Position numbers and translations under genes: made by a program. The notes beneath the pieces are model-generated. The model did no database searches. It saw nothing but the letters and a program-made list of their open reading frames with translations, and was not told the origin of the DNA. Positions 12,800-23,590 of a stretch of DNA of 64,000 bases are shown here, one piece after another (position 1 is the first letter of the stretch; each line of letters opens with the position of its first letter). This DNA is from Apirhabdus apintestini (GTDB taxonomy: Bacteria; Pseudomonadota; Gammaproteobacteria; Enterobacterales; Enterobacteriaceae): assembly GCA_033977085.1 (NCBI GenBank), contig CP138906.1, positions 3,100,001 through 3,164,000 of the forward strand, read 5' to 3'.

Positions 12800-13657
12800 A
12801 TTCATAAAGCAGGCGGTTTTGTACAACACCTCCGCCGAAAAAACCAACCCGCGTCGCGGCTCGCGCGCTGTTGCTACCCGGACGCAGCCGATTTCGCCTG
12901 CGGGTCACGTTTATTTCCAGAGCGCGTGTATTTCAAAAGTGCATGGCACCGGCACGCAAAATAAAACCGCAAGCATCCACCTGCGTTGCCAGCCGCTATT
13001 AAGAACGCTCAGGCAGAGCTGGTCCTGTCCTGGGCCTGCCTTTGAAATCGGGCGATGCTCATTCAGTAATAATGAACGGGGCGGTCTAAACAGGGGGACC
13101 TTCAGGCGCAGTTTGGCCCCATAAAGATAACCCCCGGCTTCACAGAAGCTAGGGGCCATAGAATGTATTGGGCTGGTGCATCCACCGGCAGCGTTGAATA
13201 ACAACGTTGGACCCTTACTGGAACTGCAAGCCTGATGCTTCCACCGGCAGCGAACCCGCGTCGCTGAACCTGCATTAACAATTATATTACAATAAAATTG
13301 ATCGAAATCAACTTTAATATCAAAAAACTACCTCGAAAGCGTTAATAAATTCGTATCAGGGACTTATCGTATCCCTGAGCAGGCGTAAAAACGGCTACTC
13401 CAGATAAAACCATCAACACTGCCATTAAGGATAGACGACTTTTTACCCGTCAGCGGGAAGTTTGTCAGAAAAGGCGTAAAGAAAAGAAATACGCTGGCGG
13501 TTACCCGGCGGCCCTGGTGAAACGCAATAGTATGATATTGAGTAACGCCAGCGTATTGAAAACAAAAAACGCTTCGAAAGCTGCTTCCGTGCAGAAATCG
13601 TGCTCCCTTTCTTTCTTATTATTTCAGGCAGGCCTGGCAGCCCGCCTGCTTACTCCT
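12800..13657. other. Intergenic region between catalase and autotransporter 3' end
   Basis: About 860 bp. Overlapping short frames on both strands (12819-13204) have no recognisable protein features. The part at 13262-13350 is AT-rich. An imperfect inverted repeat lies at 13488-13558 (AATACGCTGGCG... and its complement) and a shorter one (CAGGGA/TCCCTG) near 13356-13380. These may be terminator-like or remnants of older insertions. No gene is supported. Confidence 0.45.
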
Positions 13658-16589
13658 TTAGAAGTTAAGTTTACCGCCGAGCATGGCTGTGCTATCGGAA
13701 TATCCGCTATCGCCAACTCGAACCCCACGTTGCCCCACAGGTTGAAGCGCGGCGTTATCTGCCCTTCCAGGCCTACTTTCACCTCGCCCAAATTGCGCGC
13801 ACCGTCCTGGCTGACGTTGACACCATCCATTTTGGTAGCAAAACTGCGCGTATTATGCAGCCAGTTCATTTCAATAAACGGCTGGAACTGGCGCTGCAGA
13901 TCGGCGTCATCGGCGTGATGCCCGGCAATCCAGGTTTTACCCCTAACCGCGTCATCAGGTTACCATCGCCTACTCCCTGCACGTGCGTGCCATTTACCTC
14001 CGTATGATCGTCTGCTCTGACGCCCATCCAGATAGCCTGCGCCTGCGGCTGCACATACCAGGTATTAACGCTGCCACGACTACCGGTAAAAGCGCCCGTT
14101 CGCCAGGTATAGCCCGTCTCCAGCGAGGCGGTAATGCCGTGAGAATCATAGGATTCCCGCGCCTGCTTCTCGCCTTTTACGCTGTTGGTAAACCAGCTAT
14201 ATTGCATCCAGCTATCCAGATAAGCGCCAGTCATATCAGCCGCGTTAGCATACCAGGTCGCATAACCGCCAACGCTGTAACCGTTAATGGTACCTTTTGA
14301 GCTAAAACCGCTCACATGATTACGCGTGTTGCTATGGCTATTGGCATAGCCCGCCATAAAACCCAGATGCCAGCGATCGAGGCCATCCGCGCTCCACTGT
14401 GCGACATCGCCCCCATCTGCACCGTATAGCTATTACTTTGCGTACCCAGCTGGCCGCTGGCGTCATGCCAGCGGTTATGGCCGCCGACCTGGCGCATCCA
14501 CAGACTGGTGACATCCGGCTGCGCGTTTAACGTCTCAACGAACTGCGGCTCGCCCAGCCTGTCGTGTAGCGTCATGGCGAATAGCGTATTCGCTGCGGCA
14601 AGGTTCGCCGTGTAGCTTCCGCCTTCCGGGCGCACAATGGGCGGGCGCTTCGGCGTAGGTTTCGGCTCCGGCGTAGGTTTTGGATTTGGCTCCGGAGAGG
14701 GATCGGGCGTCGGCTTAGGATCCGGGGTCGGGTCTGGGGTCGGCTTAGGATCCGGCTGCGGCAGTGAACTGGTCAGGTACCAGTTTTCACCCTTTTAACC
14801 AAATCATAATCATAGGCTCCTGCCACGATTCGATCCTGCTTCGTAAAGCCGCCTATGGAGGTGCCCCCACGCTAACTAATTCAATCCCCTCAACGGTTTG
14901 CGCGCCGTGACCACCAAGGTTATTCACCGCTACCCGCGTGGTGCCCTGCGCGACATCTCCGCCAATGACAAGCTTATTGGCTGGTGAATTATCATCGCCC
15001 AGTACCCCATTCATCACCAGTAGTCCGCCGCTGCCCGCATAATCACCGGTCACGGTTAACGTATCGAATTTACTGGTATCGGAGAAGGCGATGGTGCCAC
15101 TGTGCGTGAGCGTTCCTACAACCGAATTATTATTGATATTCCACGTACTGCTACTATCCAGCGTCAGCGCAGAGGCGTTAGTCACCGCGCCGGTCAGTAT
15201 CGTACCGGACAGCAAATTCACCGCCGTGTGATTACGAATATCATCCACCGCAATATCACCGTTCAGCGCGCTATTTTCCGCGGTGAAATCCAGCGTGCTG
15301 TAGAGATTATTCGCCGGATCGAGCGTGTCTTCCGTATGGGCGACCGTAATAAGCTGCCCATTGCCGCCGGTCAGCGTCGAGTCCTTAACCGTCAGCGTTA
15401 AATTGGCAGTGCTGACATTTATCGCCTCAGCCTGTTTCGTCGCAACGGTAACATTATCCAGCGTCACCTGCCCCGCGTCGTTACTACTATCGCTGGCATA
15501 AATTCCGGCGGCCCCGACGCCGTTGGTCACAATATCGCTATTACTGACATTCAGCGTTCCGGCGCGGCTCCACAGGCCAAACGCATTCATGCCCGATGTT
15601 TCAATGCGCACGCTGTCGGCGGTAATCTGTGAGCCGGGATAAGCGACTATTCCGCTAGCCTCATCGCCCGTGGTGGTAATAGTGCTATGGGTCAGCGTCC
15701 CCTGCCCACCCAGCGCGGCAAACATCCCCACGCCTCCGGCACCGGAGGTATTAATAGTCAGGTTGTCGCCATTCAACTGATTTTCGGTATATAACGCATA
15801 CGCGTTTTTACCTTCAGTCGTCAAAGAGCTATTGGTTATTGTCGCAGTTCCTTTCTGCGCATTCACGGCAATCGCCCGTTCACCGGCGGTGGCAATCAGC
15901 GCATTGTTTACAGAAACCGTTGCATCTGATGACGCAGTCCAAATCGCAGAGCTGCGCGTTCCCTGGGTGGTGAAGCTGCCGCCCTCAATGTGGATATCCG
16001 CCGCTCTATTCGCATTCAACGCATAAACGTTATCGCCAATAGTACTGGCTGACACATTATTTAATGTCAGGTTACCCTGAGTAACAATAATGGCATCTCC
16101 ATTGGTAGTGTGAATATCGCTATCGCTTACTACCGCCGTAGACGTTGCAGACGGACTGGACCACGAACCGTCCAGCGCGAGTCCAATTGCGCTGTCCTCA
16201 CCGGTTATTGTGATATTTTTAAGCGTTGCATTACTTGCATTCGCCAGATAAAGGCCCGTTGCGGATTTTCCTGTTACATTTATTTTCAGGTCTGTTCCAT
16301 TCAATTGGCTATTATCGATCCATGCACCGCCGCCGCGAATACCAGAACTGTTTAAAACTAACTGGCTGGCATTAAATTCCGCGCCATTAAGCGCCTGAAT
16401 GATAAATGTGCCATTAACGCTATTTTCCAGAGTCAAATTATCAATTGTGCGCTGAGTACCATCAGCAATAATAGTGTCATTATTCGCGGCAAAACTGTAT
16501 GAGAACGAAGCTAAAAATACCGGTAATGCATACAGTGGACTGGCGGCAAATATCCTAACACCCCATTTGTTATTAGGGCGGTCATCCAT
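13658..16589 (-). CDS. Autotransporter (type Va) with beta-helix passenger
   Basis: About 975 residues once frameshifts are bridged. The signal sequence (FAASPLYALPVFLASFSYSFA) is followed by a repetitive passenger with alternating short beta-strand motifs (SDIVTNGVGAAGIYASDSS type), predicted to form a right-handed parallel beta-helix of the pertactin/AIDA kind. Next come the autochaperone-like AYDYDLVKR-ENWYLTSS, a Pro-Lys-rich linker (PDPKPTPDP type, about nt 14640-14770) and an outer-membrane barrel ending in KLNF. The likely role is surface adhesion or aggregation. Frameshifts lie near 14866, 14793, 14411, 13935 and 13724, each consistent with one lost base. Start ATG 16589 follows AAAGGATTTAATT, 26 bp after the LuxR-type gene, suggesting one transcript. 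Confidence 0.85.
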
Positions 16590-16614
16590 AATTAAATCCT
16601 TTTAGGCAAATCTG

Positions 16615-17214
16615 TTAAAGGCACAGAGTATTTCTTTCATCCCTTCCGCAATTTGCTATAAATGAAGCGTAGCGATAAAACTCTGCTCTGTTAGCAGCCC
16701 CCATCTTACGACTCGCATTTCGATAATGAGTGCTGATTGTTTTCCTCGATCGATTTAGTATTTTTGATATGTCCGTACTATTATATCCTCTCCCTATTAA
16801 TAACATCAAGTCGTTTTCACTATCCGATAACTGTGAGTATTTCTTCAAACCAAAATACCAATACGCGCTCTCTTTATTGATTAAGACGTTGTAATCAGCG
16901 CAAGCTATAGCCAGTATCTTTCTAATTTTTGTTGAAATCTCATTGAGCGTATGTTTCCTGGATAAGAATGGAACATGAATAGTTATTTTTTCTTTTCTGG
17001 GAGTATCGCTACTACCACGAATACGTCGTTTGTTAAAAATATTAATCGTCACCATATCATTACGGAAAACGATATTGGGTTCATCCGTGTGCTCTTTAGC
17101 AGACGGTAATAAAAAGCATACATCTAAATGCTCATCAGAAAGCTGCTCGTAGATTAAAAGGCTCAGACCGAACATCTGATAATAGTTAGAATCTATCAGT
17201 AATATTTTTAACAT
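16615..17214 (-). CDS. LuxR-family transcriptional regulator
   Basis: A protein of 199 residues with a C-terminal LuxR/FixJ-type helix-turn-helix (LSDSENDLMLLIGRGYNSTD, then ISKILNRSRKTISTHYRN). The N-terminal half resembles a degenerate receiver domain, as in fimbria- and capsule-linked regulators, but I see no clear phospho-acceptor set. It lies directly upstream of the autotransporter with 25 bp between them, so it probably regulates that gene, possibly itself and nearby adhesion genes. It is AT-rich compared with its neighbours, which suggests horizontal origin. The frame is intact. Confidence 0.75.
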   Translation of the reverse strand: MLKILLIDSNYYQMFGLSLLIYEQLSDEHLDVCFLLPSAKEHTDEPNIVFRNDMVTINIFNKRRIRGSSDTPRKEKITIHVPFLSRKHTLNEISTKIRKILAIACADYNVLINKESAYWYFGLKKYSQLSDSENDLMLLIGRGYNSTDISKILNRSRKTISTHYRNASRKMGAANRAEFYRYASFIANCGRDERNTLCL

Positions 17215-17935
17215 ACTTCACACCCATTTGTTGCGATCACAAGACGTTGTGATTACCTCCAGACACAGCGGACGCTGCCTGGAACAGACCAAAGTGAAGA
17301 AATGGAAACAACTTAAATAGCCGTAGAGTTATGGCACTGCCATATAATAACCTAAGCTTTCCATACTCAAATCCCATACGGCAAACCCGAAATATATCTG
17401 TCCCACCAGATAACAGGTTAATGCCGGGCTTTCCTGAAATAATCCCTAATGTAATTAGTTTCTGTTTTAGACCTCCATACAAAGGATAACCTTGGCTGAA
17501 TAGCCAGTAATATATCCAACACATGCTTTATTTATAAAGCGGGGAAAAGGTCAATAGGTCCAATAAAACGAGTAGCGATGAAGAAAATCACCTTCATTTA
17601 TCTCTATAATCAGAATCTCCCCGTTCTTTTTCCCGCATTCTATAACCGATATATAGAACAGTCAAATTTACTAAAAAAAAAATTTACAGTAAAATATCCC
17701 ATTGAAAACAGAATAAAGTAGATGTTTTAGCCTAATTCAGAAGAAAAAACGCACAGAAAGAAAGACAACCAAATAAGACTATCCTCAATAAATCTATAAA
17801 AATAAATTGTATTTTTATTTTGGGATAAATGACCGAGAACTCAGCCCGAGCCATTATCCCAGAAGTTAAGATATGAGATTACGTTCAGAAAAAATTTGTA
17901 GCTATGTATATGTCATCATTGATGTCACAAAATTC
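17215..17935. other. AT-rich intergenic region between tssE and the LuxR-type gene
   Basis: About 720 bp of low-GC DNA with long A/T runs (17670-17830). A 95-codon minus-strand frame at 17237-17524 has no recognisable features and I do not count it as a gene. The region presumably holds the promoter and a long leader of the LuxR-autotransporter unit. Confidence 0.45.
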
Positions 17936-18424
17936 TTAAAGAACCTTTAGCTCCACCTTCTCTGATTCAATGTCATAACGACCATTCATGCACAAATCTA
18001 TTGGCTTTGGATTCCAGTAAATCAACCCTCTAATCTCGAATATGATCAGCGCATGTCGGGTAAGATGCTCCTTTTCCTGTAAAGAACGTACCAGTAAGGT
18101 CTCAGGAATAATACGCGGCTCGAAGCGCAAAATAGCCGTGCGAATTGTTTTTTCGATTATGTTCCAGCTATGTCGATTCTCATGTGAACCTATCAAAGCG
18201 GGAACGCCATAATTCACCACCGACGCCAGAGTAACTTTATAACGTTGCTCATCCAGCGCATCTTCAATATTAGTATGATTAAGAAGATTAGCGAGATCCC
18301 GCTGTACCAGACTGCGCATTCCTTTAATATCTATCGGTCTATCACGGTCATACTTACTTTTAGGTTCATCATCCTGCAATCTGTCTAACAGCGTGGGAAG
18401 GTACTGGTGTTTACGCTCCATCAC
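17936..18424 (-). CDS. tssE: T6SS baseplate protein TssE (gp25-like)
   Basis: A protein of 162 residues of the phage gp25/lysozyme-like family, part of the T6SS baseplate wedge in the cytoplasm together with TssF, TssG and TssK. The body matches TssE in order: a basic N-terminus with LLDRLQDDEP, MRSLVQRDLANLLN, VVNYGVPALIGS, IEKTIRTAILRFEPRI and a C-terminal FEIRGLIYW-type strand. It starts 2 bp after the tagJ stop, and MM at 18424/18421 gives two possible starts. It is the last gene of the minus-strand T6SS unit. Confidence 0.9.
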   Translation of the reverse strand: MMERKHQYLPTLLDRLQDDEPKSKYDRDRPIDIKGMRSLVQRDLANLLNHTNIEDALDEQRYKVTLASVVNYGVPALIGSHENRHSWNIIEKTIRTAILRFEPRIIPETLLVRSLQEKEHLTRHALIIFEIRGLIYWNPKPIDLCMNGRYDIESEKVELKVL

Positions 18425-18426
18425 GA

Positions 18427-19223
18427 TTATCCAAAGGTAATATTGCCGACTTCCAGAATAGAATGTTCGCTCATATCAGTAACCAAAACTTTACGACCGC
18501 TACCACGGGACAGCATATCTGAAATAGAGGCCCACTCGGTTTTAGAACCCAGCTTAATCGTCTGGTCATCTTCGGCGGAGATTGGATAGCGCGCAGGGAC
18601 AAAGCCATACCAGGTATTATCGCCAGATTTGAGAGTAGCCGGCGCCCATAACAAATCCAGTAGCCCCTGAGGTGCGGATACCTCCAGGCTCTGAATATCG
18701 GAAAACGCCACCCAGCGATAGCCGCCTGCGCAGATAAACTCACATACCGGCCCTAAGCGGCCATCGCTATCCGCAATCCACTCAAACTGCCCAAGCGTAT
18801 CGCTGCAACCGCTTGCGCACTCCGCCAGATTAAACGCTTCGCCGCGCTGCTCCTCGGCTTGATCCCCTTTTCCCTGATATTGCAGCACATTCGCCTGATG
18901 CAATACCTCCATCCAGTGTGGAAAAGTGCCGTCCAGCGTTGCCGCCTGCCGCTCACCCGCCAGCACCTGAGCGCGCTGCATCTCGCTAAATACCAGGTTT
19001 TTATAAAGCTCGGTTTGTTTTTTAATTCTTCATCCATTAACGCCATGGTCTGTAGCTGCAGCAGTGCCTTATCCCATACGCCGTCAACGCAATACAATTT
19101 AAATAACACATCGCGTATCTTCAGATCTTCGGGGTTATTTTTTACCCGCTCCAAAGTTTGTTGGAATATTTCATTAAGCGAAGAGTTTTTTAACATCTGA
19201 GTAAGAGAAATTGTATCCTGCAT
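18427..19223 (-). CDS. tagJ: T6SS accessory protein TagJ (ImpE family)
   Basis: About 265 residues of the ImpE/TagJ family. The N-terminal tetratricopeptide-like helices (FQQTLERVKNNPEDLKIRDV) are followed by ERQAATLDGTFPHWMEVLHQ and a C-terminal SET-like part (YRWVAFSDIQSLEVSAPQGL). TagJ binds the sheath protein TssB and assists sheath handling in some T6SS types. The frame breaks at the run of T near 19020 (one base lost), joining MDEELKKQTELYKNLVFSEM. It is placed directly upstream of tssE. Confidence 0.85.
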
Positions 19224-19240
19224 TTTTTATGCTCCTTAAA

Positions 19241-20083
19241 TTAATAGTGACTATCCAAACCCACTTTATAAAAATCCTGAAACACCAGTTCGGGAAGCTT
19301 ATTTTTCCCTTTGCTGACAAAGTGTTCAGGAGACAGCGCTTCCAGAATGTCGTGCTTCTCATCGTCAACAAAAATATCATCAGGCAGGCGGTCTACATTC
19401 AGTTCAGGCCATACCTTCTCCATCAAAAATGGTTTGTCGATAATGCATTCCGTTAAGGTTTTCCCCTTTATTTGCTCTCTAATAGCATCAAAGCGGAGAT
19501 CCGTTTTTAGAATATGGTTATCCTGGTGATTCAGTGCGGTATATGAAGCGCCTTCCTGCTCGCGCCAGATGAGGAAACGTTTGTATTCCACTTCAAGAGT
19601 TTTCAATACATCGTTGCCGCGATCCTGCGCCAGGACGACATCATTGAAATAGCGCAGGTCATTAATAATATTTCCGCCGTTAGGGAGGATCTCTTCAACC
19701 TCAGGGACTTTGTCAGCGCGCTCCCATGATTTATCCGGATAAATGAGGCGGTAAAAACTCTGTTCATCCGCCGCTTTATCGCCGTTAACGACCACGGACA
19801 GCTTAAAATGTCCGGCCTGGATCTCATTACCATGATGTAACGGATGCGTGCGACCATAAGCAATCTCAACGCCATCCAGGCAACACAGGCGTTCAGCGCA
19901 CAAATTCAGCAATACGGCCCGGTTCATATGCCGGTAAAAGACAATAACGTCCCGCGCTTCCTGCGGAGTATGGGGCCCGAAGACCCCATTATTCACATTC
20001 AGAGCAAGCGCATTATCCTCAGTCAGGCTTTCATCAAGCACTATTCCCGGGCGGGATGCGGGCCACTCAAAATGGATTTTCAC
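19241..20083 (-). CDS. T6SS-associated protein, TagK-like
   Basis: A protein of 280 residues. The N-terminal ~110 residues look like a forkhead-associated-type beta sandwich with an HHGNEIQAGHFKLSV loop. The C-terminal half is mainly helical (FRLIYPDKSWERA through EALSPEHFVSK). Similar proteins beside PAAR and vgrG in enterobacterial T6SS loci are called TagK, and I assign it on that resemblance and position. No catalytic motif is visible. It could be an adaptor for spike loading or a phospho-threonine reader. The frame is intact, with only 5 bp separating it from the PAAR gene. Confidence 0.6.
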   Translation of the reverse strand: MKIHFEWPASRPGIVLDESLTEDNALALNVNNGVFGPHTPQEARDVIVFYRHMNRAVLLNLCAERLCCLDGVEIAYGRTHPLHHGNEIQAGHFKLSVVVNGDKAADEQSFYRLIYPDKSWERADKVPEVEEILPNGGNIINDLRYFNDVVLAQDRGNDVLKTLEVEYKRFLIWREQEGASYTALNHQDNHILKTDLRFDAIREQIKGKTLTECIIDKPFLMEKVWPELNVDRLPDDIFVDDEKHDILEALSPEHFVSKGKNKLPELVFQDFYKVGLDSHY

Positions 20084-20088
20084 GCTGT

Positions 20089-20352
20089 TTATCCTATAAA
20101 GACATCGCCGGAACCCGAGACAATGACGGCGCCGCAGCCGGTAACATCACCGAGCCGCGCGGCCGGAAGCCCGTTAATAAATACGCTTCCGGAGCCGCTG
20201 GCAACGGGAGCAGCCCCGTGCCCAATCGCACAGGGCGCCACGCTCGCGCCCATCATGCCCGCAGGTAACCCATTAATGAAAACGTCCCCCGATCCGGAGC
20301 ACAGGCAACCGCCGTGCGCCGTTGCATCCCCCACTCTGGCTGCATTTTGCAT
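20089..20352 (-). CDS. PAAR-domain spike tip protein
   Basis: An 87-residue PAAR protein with the repeated GSGDVFINGLPA and GSGSVFINGLPAARLGDVT blocks and His/Cys residues for zinc binding. It would form the sharp cone on the VgrG trimer. It is a minimal PAAR with no C-terminal toxin extension, so any effector must be delivered by another route. It lies 62 bp downstream of the vgrG stop. The frame is intact. Confidence 0.93.
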   Translation of the reverse strand: MQNAARVGDATAHGGCLCSGSGDVFINGLPAGMMGASVAPCAIGHGAAPVASGSGSVFINGLPAARLGDVTGCGAVIVSGSGDVFIG

Positions 20353-20413
20353 AGATAACCCTCACTTATTTGTTTGATTCCATTGCAATAAAACCTTCTC
20401 CCTTCGGCAACGA

Positions 20414-22871
20414 CTAGGGCGGGAATGTTACGCTCCCGGTCGGTGTTTCCGTCGGGGTTTCCGTCGGTGTCTCCGTTGGGGTTTCCGTCGGCGTCTCCGT
20501 TGGGGTTTCCGTCGGCGTCTCCGTTGGGGTTTCCGTCGGCGTCTCCGTCGGCGTTTCCGTCGGCGTTTCCGTCGGCGTTTCCGTCGGCGTCTCCGTTGGG
20601 GTTTCCGTCGGCGTTTCCGTTGGGGTTTCCGTCGGCGTCTCCGTTGGGGTTTCCGTCGGCGTTTCCGTTGGGGTTTCCGTCGGTGGCTGCGTTGGAGTTT
20701 CGGTCGGTGACTGCGTTGGTGGCTCCGTCGTCGGAATCGGAGGCAGCGGGATCACGACGCCAAACAGCGCAACGATATTTGGCAAGCCAGGCAGGCCAAT
20801 CATGCCGCCACCACCGCCGCCGCAGTTATCGCCGCAGCAATCGCCTGGGTTAATATCGACTTCGCCGCCCTGAATCACGACCTTACTCTTGCCAATAATC
20901 TTGATGGTATCGGAGCACAGTACGGCTCCCCGCCGGCGACAATATTCATACAGCCGCCGCTCACCATCGTCGTTGCGCCGCCCACGGCGAGTGAATGGTA
21001 TCCCCTACGTTAACCTGATAGGCTCCGCCAACGGACAGCGAGGTATATCCCCCACCGCCGTCATCGCGGCACCGCCCACATTCAGACCGTACGCACCGCC
21101 AACATTAACGCTTTTCGCTAACGCGACGGTTTCACTGTTACTACCGCCAATCTCCAGAGCCACCGCACCGCCAATCAACGCGCTGTTGTTGCCGATAACG
21201 TTGGTCATCTGATTCGCACCAACGAACAGGTTGCGAGATAAGCCCACGTTAATATTGGAGTTCATCCCAATAGTTTGTTCTTCATTTTGCTTAGTCAGGC
21301 GCGTCATATTGCGTTCGGCCTGCTCCCAGTACTGCTCAATACCGGGCTTATCTTCAAAGCGAATACCGTTATAGTTGCTGCGCCCGCCGCCGACGGTACG
21401 GCTTATCAGGCCACTCTGCGTAGCGTTATTCGGCAAATCCCAGGGGGCATAGTGGTATTGTTGTACAGGCTGCCGATAATCAGCGGCCTGTCCGGATCGC
21501 CGTTAATGAAATCAACGATAACTTCATGACCAACACGCGGGATATAAATGCCGCCAAAGTTATTCCCCGCCCAGGCCTGACTCACGCGCAGCCAGCAGGA
21601 ATCCGATTCCCGGTTTTTCCCGTAGCGATCCCATAAAAGCGTACTTTCACGCGACCGTATTCATCCGTCCAGATATCTTCACCCGGCGGACCGACGATAA
21701 TGGCGGTTTGAGGACCGCTGGTTTTGGGTTTTGGCACCGTCATAGGATGACGGTAGATTTTCGTGGTAGGCTGCACGGTAAAATCGCAGTGGTAACGAAA
21801 CTCATCCTGGCTGGCCAGCTGATCGATTTCCTCAACCGACAGGTGACTACGCAGAATCATATATTCGCGGTTCGCCTTTTCTACCGGATAATCCACCAGT
21901 TCAAAAACCGTGCCGCACATAATCCCGCGTAACTCGCCGGAGCCTTCGCAGCGAGATCCGAGCGCACCGCGTTCTTCCATTCGCACGCGCGCAAGCTGCT
22001 CGCCTATCTCCGGCTGCTCATAGTCGCCAGGCCAGTGGAACACTTCCATTTGGTTGAAGCTGGTTTTCCGCGGCTTGCTGTCCAGCGCCATAATATCCGC
22101 GCGCGACTTGGTAAAATCATAGTCATTGGTCACCCAGCGCCCGGAAGTGATCATTTCCTGGAAGTGGAACTGGCTGATGTACTCTTCATCCAGCTTCGGT
22201 CGGTCTGAAGAGTACTTAAGAACGTGATAGGCTTCGCTCGGGGTGCGGCGGTGCGCACCTACGCTATCAACCAGAATGAGTTTGTGTTTTTGTTCCGCAT
22301 GCTCGAAGAACCAATAAATTCCCCACTCTTCCATTAACCGTTCAATAAAATTGAAATCGGTTTCGCCGTACTGTACCTGGAAGTCCAGCAGCGGATAACT
22401 GCCCGCCAGCCGTTTCTCAAACGGGAAGTTATAATCGCCTAACACTTCTTCAATAATATCCACCACCGTTTTTTGCTGGAAAATTTTAAAGTCGGTGGTT
22501 AACTCAGCCAAATGCAGCCAGGGCCGGATAATAATTTCATACAGCGCCTGATTGGCATCGCGCCCGATATAACGCGCTTTTTGAACAATACCTGATATTT
22601 CCCGGGTTCCCTGGCCAAGGCCAATAATATCCCCGAGCCCGTTACCGTCCAGTTCAATTTCGACGGTCATCTCTTTACCGATTAAGGCTTTAAGATCGAC
22701 ATTCGAAGCCGCCTGCCAGGGTATTAGCGGATTGGCCGGCGTTTTGGCAGTAATCACGTAGGAATAGAGCGAGGAGAATGCCTCCTCACCATCCAGTTTT
22801 GAGATTACCAACGCCGGCTCTCCAAGTAGCAGCGGCATAGCCGAACTACTTAATTTAATAGTACGTGACAT
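20414..22871 (-). CDS. vgrG: VgrG spike protein with C-terminal Thr-Glu-Thr-Pro repeat tail
   Basis: About 820 residues. The gp27-like N-domain (YGETDFNFIERLMEEWGIYW) is followed by a gp5-OB fold (WTDEYGRVKVRFYWDR with CWLRVSQAWAG) and by gp5-like beta-prism repeats rich in VGGA motifs. VgrG trimers form the injected T6SS spike. After a Cys/Gly-rich segment (DCCGDNCGGGGGG) the protein ends in a Pro-Thr tail with about 20 tandem TETP units (nt 20438-20687), closing with GSVTFPP. Frame breaks near 21636, 21445, 21051, 20991 and 20929 are each explained by one lost base. The PAAR gene follows and an uncharacterised gene precedes it. Confidence 0.88.
20438..20687 (-). repeat. 12-bp tandem repeat array coding (Thr-Glu-Thr-Pro)n in vgrG
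   Basis: About 20 consecutive 12-bp units, alternating between a few synonymous forms (GGCGTCTCCGTC, GGGGTTTCCGTC on the plus strand), that code TETP in the VgrG frame. Codon variation with constant protein sequence points to selection on the peptide. The array is prone to length change by slippage in steps of four residues. Degenerate copies (PTQS, PTQP) mark its N-terminal edge. Confidence 0.92.
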
Positions 22872-22898
22872 ATCATCACCTGATGCGTTGTGAGTATC

Positions 22899-23590
22899 TT
22901 AAAATGATGCGTCAGGCCCTTCAGCCTCAGCGCGTTGTAATGGAATTCTCTGCGAATCCAATATTTTCCTGTGTCGGCTTTGCCGCCATAGCCAGATACA
23001 GGCCTCTCCCGCTAAACAGTCAGGCCAGTTCTTCCACGGCATAATCTCGACACCATCGCTATCCCGAATGCGATAGTCCTCCTGTGACCCCTCCCTGAGT
23101 AAAACCTGAGAGCGATTCTTGAAACGGAAATTAGGCGTCAGGGCAAAAGACTCCCAAAACGGCGAATATGCCCGCCGCAGCGCCCTGACCCATTCCCGCA
23201 AAGATCGCCAGCTCCCGTTTGAAAATTCATTTTTCCGCACGTAATGATTCAGAACTCTCGTCATCCAGAACGTCACGGGAAACGCCGATGACAAATCCTT
23301 TTTCAGCCAGCCATAAGACACTGAGGTATAGATAACGGCGGCAGACTTCTCCCCTGCGCCGTGCGAAATACCATCAAGGCGCCCGCGTAATAACGGCTGC
23401 CTTTTTTGGATGCGGGCGAAGGCATAACAAAACACCACGGATAACTTTCTGATAAATAGTCATCCGGCACAGAGGAGGCCATATAAGGGAGGATCGCCTG
23501 CTGGAGACGGGCGCGCAGACGTGCTTGCTCCCTGCGACGCCAGCCCAATCGGCCTGTGCTTAATTCATCGATAAGTAAATACAGACGCAC
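22899..23590 (-). CDS. Uncharacterised T6SS-cluster protein
   Basis: About 230 residues with no family I recognise. The start is taken as GTG 23590, preceded by AGAGGAAAGATATCG, right after the tssM stop; the longer ATG at 23671 overlaps tssM. The sequence has a basic helical block (GWRRREQARLRARLQQ), then SYPWCFVMPSPASKKGSRYYAGALMVF, a predicted beta-rich middle and a Trp-rich region (GVEIMPWKNWPDCL). One base is missing at CCCC 23351-23354 (AQG joined to EKSAAVIYTSVSYGW). Its position between tssM and vgrG suggests a T6SS accessory role similar to TagF, but I see no TagF signature. Confidence 0.6.

Noticed and set aside
12819..13204. Overlapping frames on both strands after catalase
   Set aside because: Neither shows protein-like composition or motifs; they are mutually antisense and likely non-coding.
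17237..17524. A 95-codon minus-strand frame upstream of the LuxR-type gene
   Set aside because: No good ribosome binding site, no family resemblance, and the AT-rich background yields such frames by chance.
20425..20853. A 142-codon plus-strand frame rich in Phe, Ser, Pro and Ala opposite the vgrG tail
   Set aside because: It is the antisense reading of the 12-bp repeat array. No ribosome binding site or conserved domain is seen and the VgrG frame explains the repeats.
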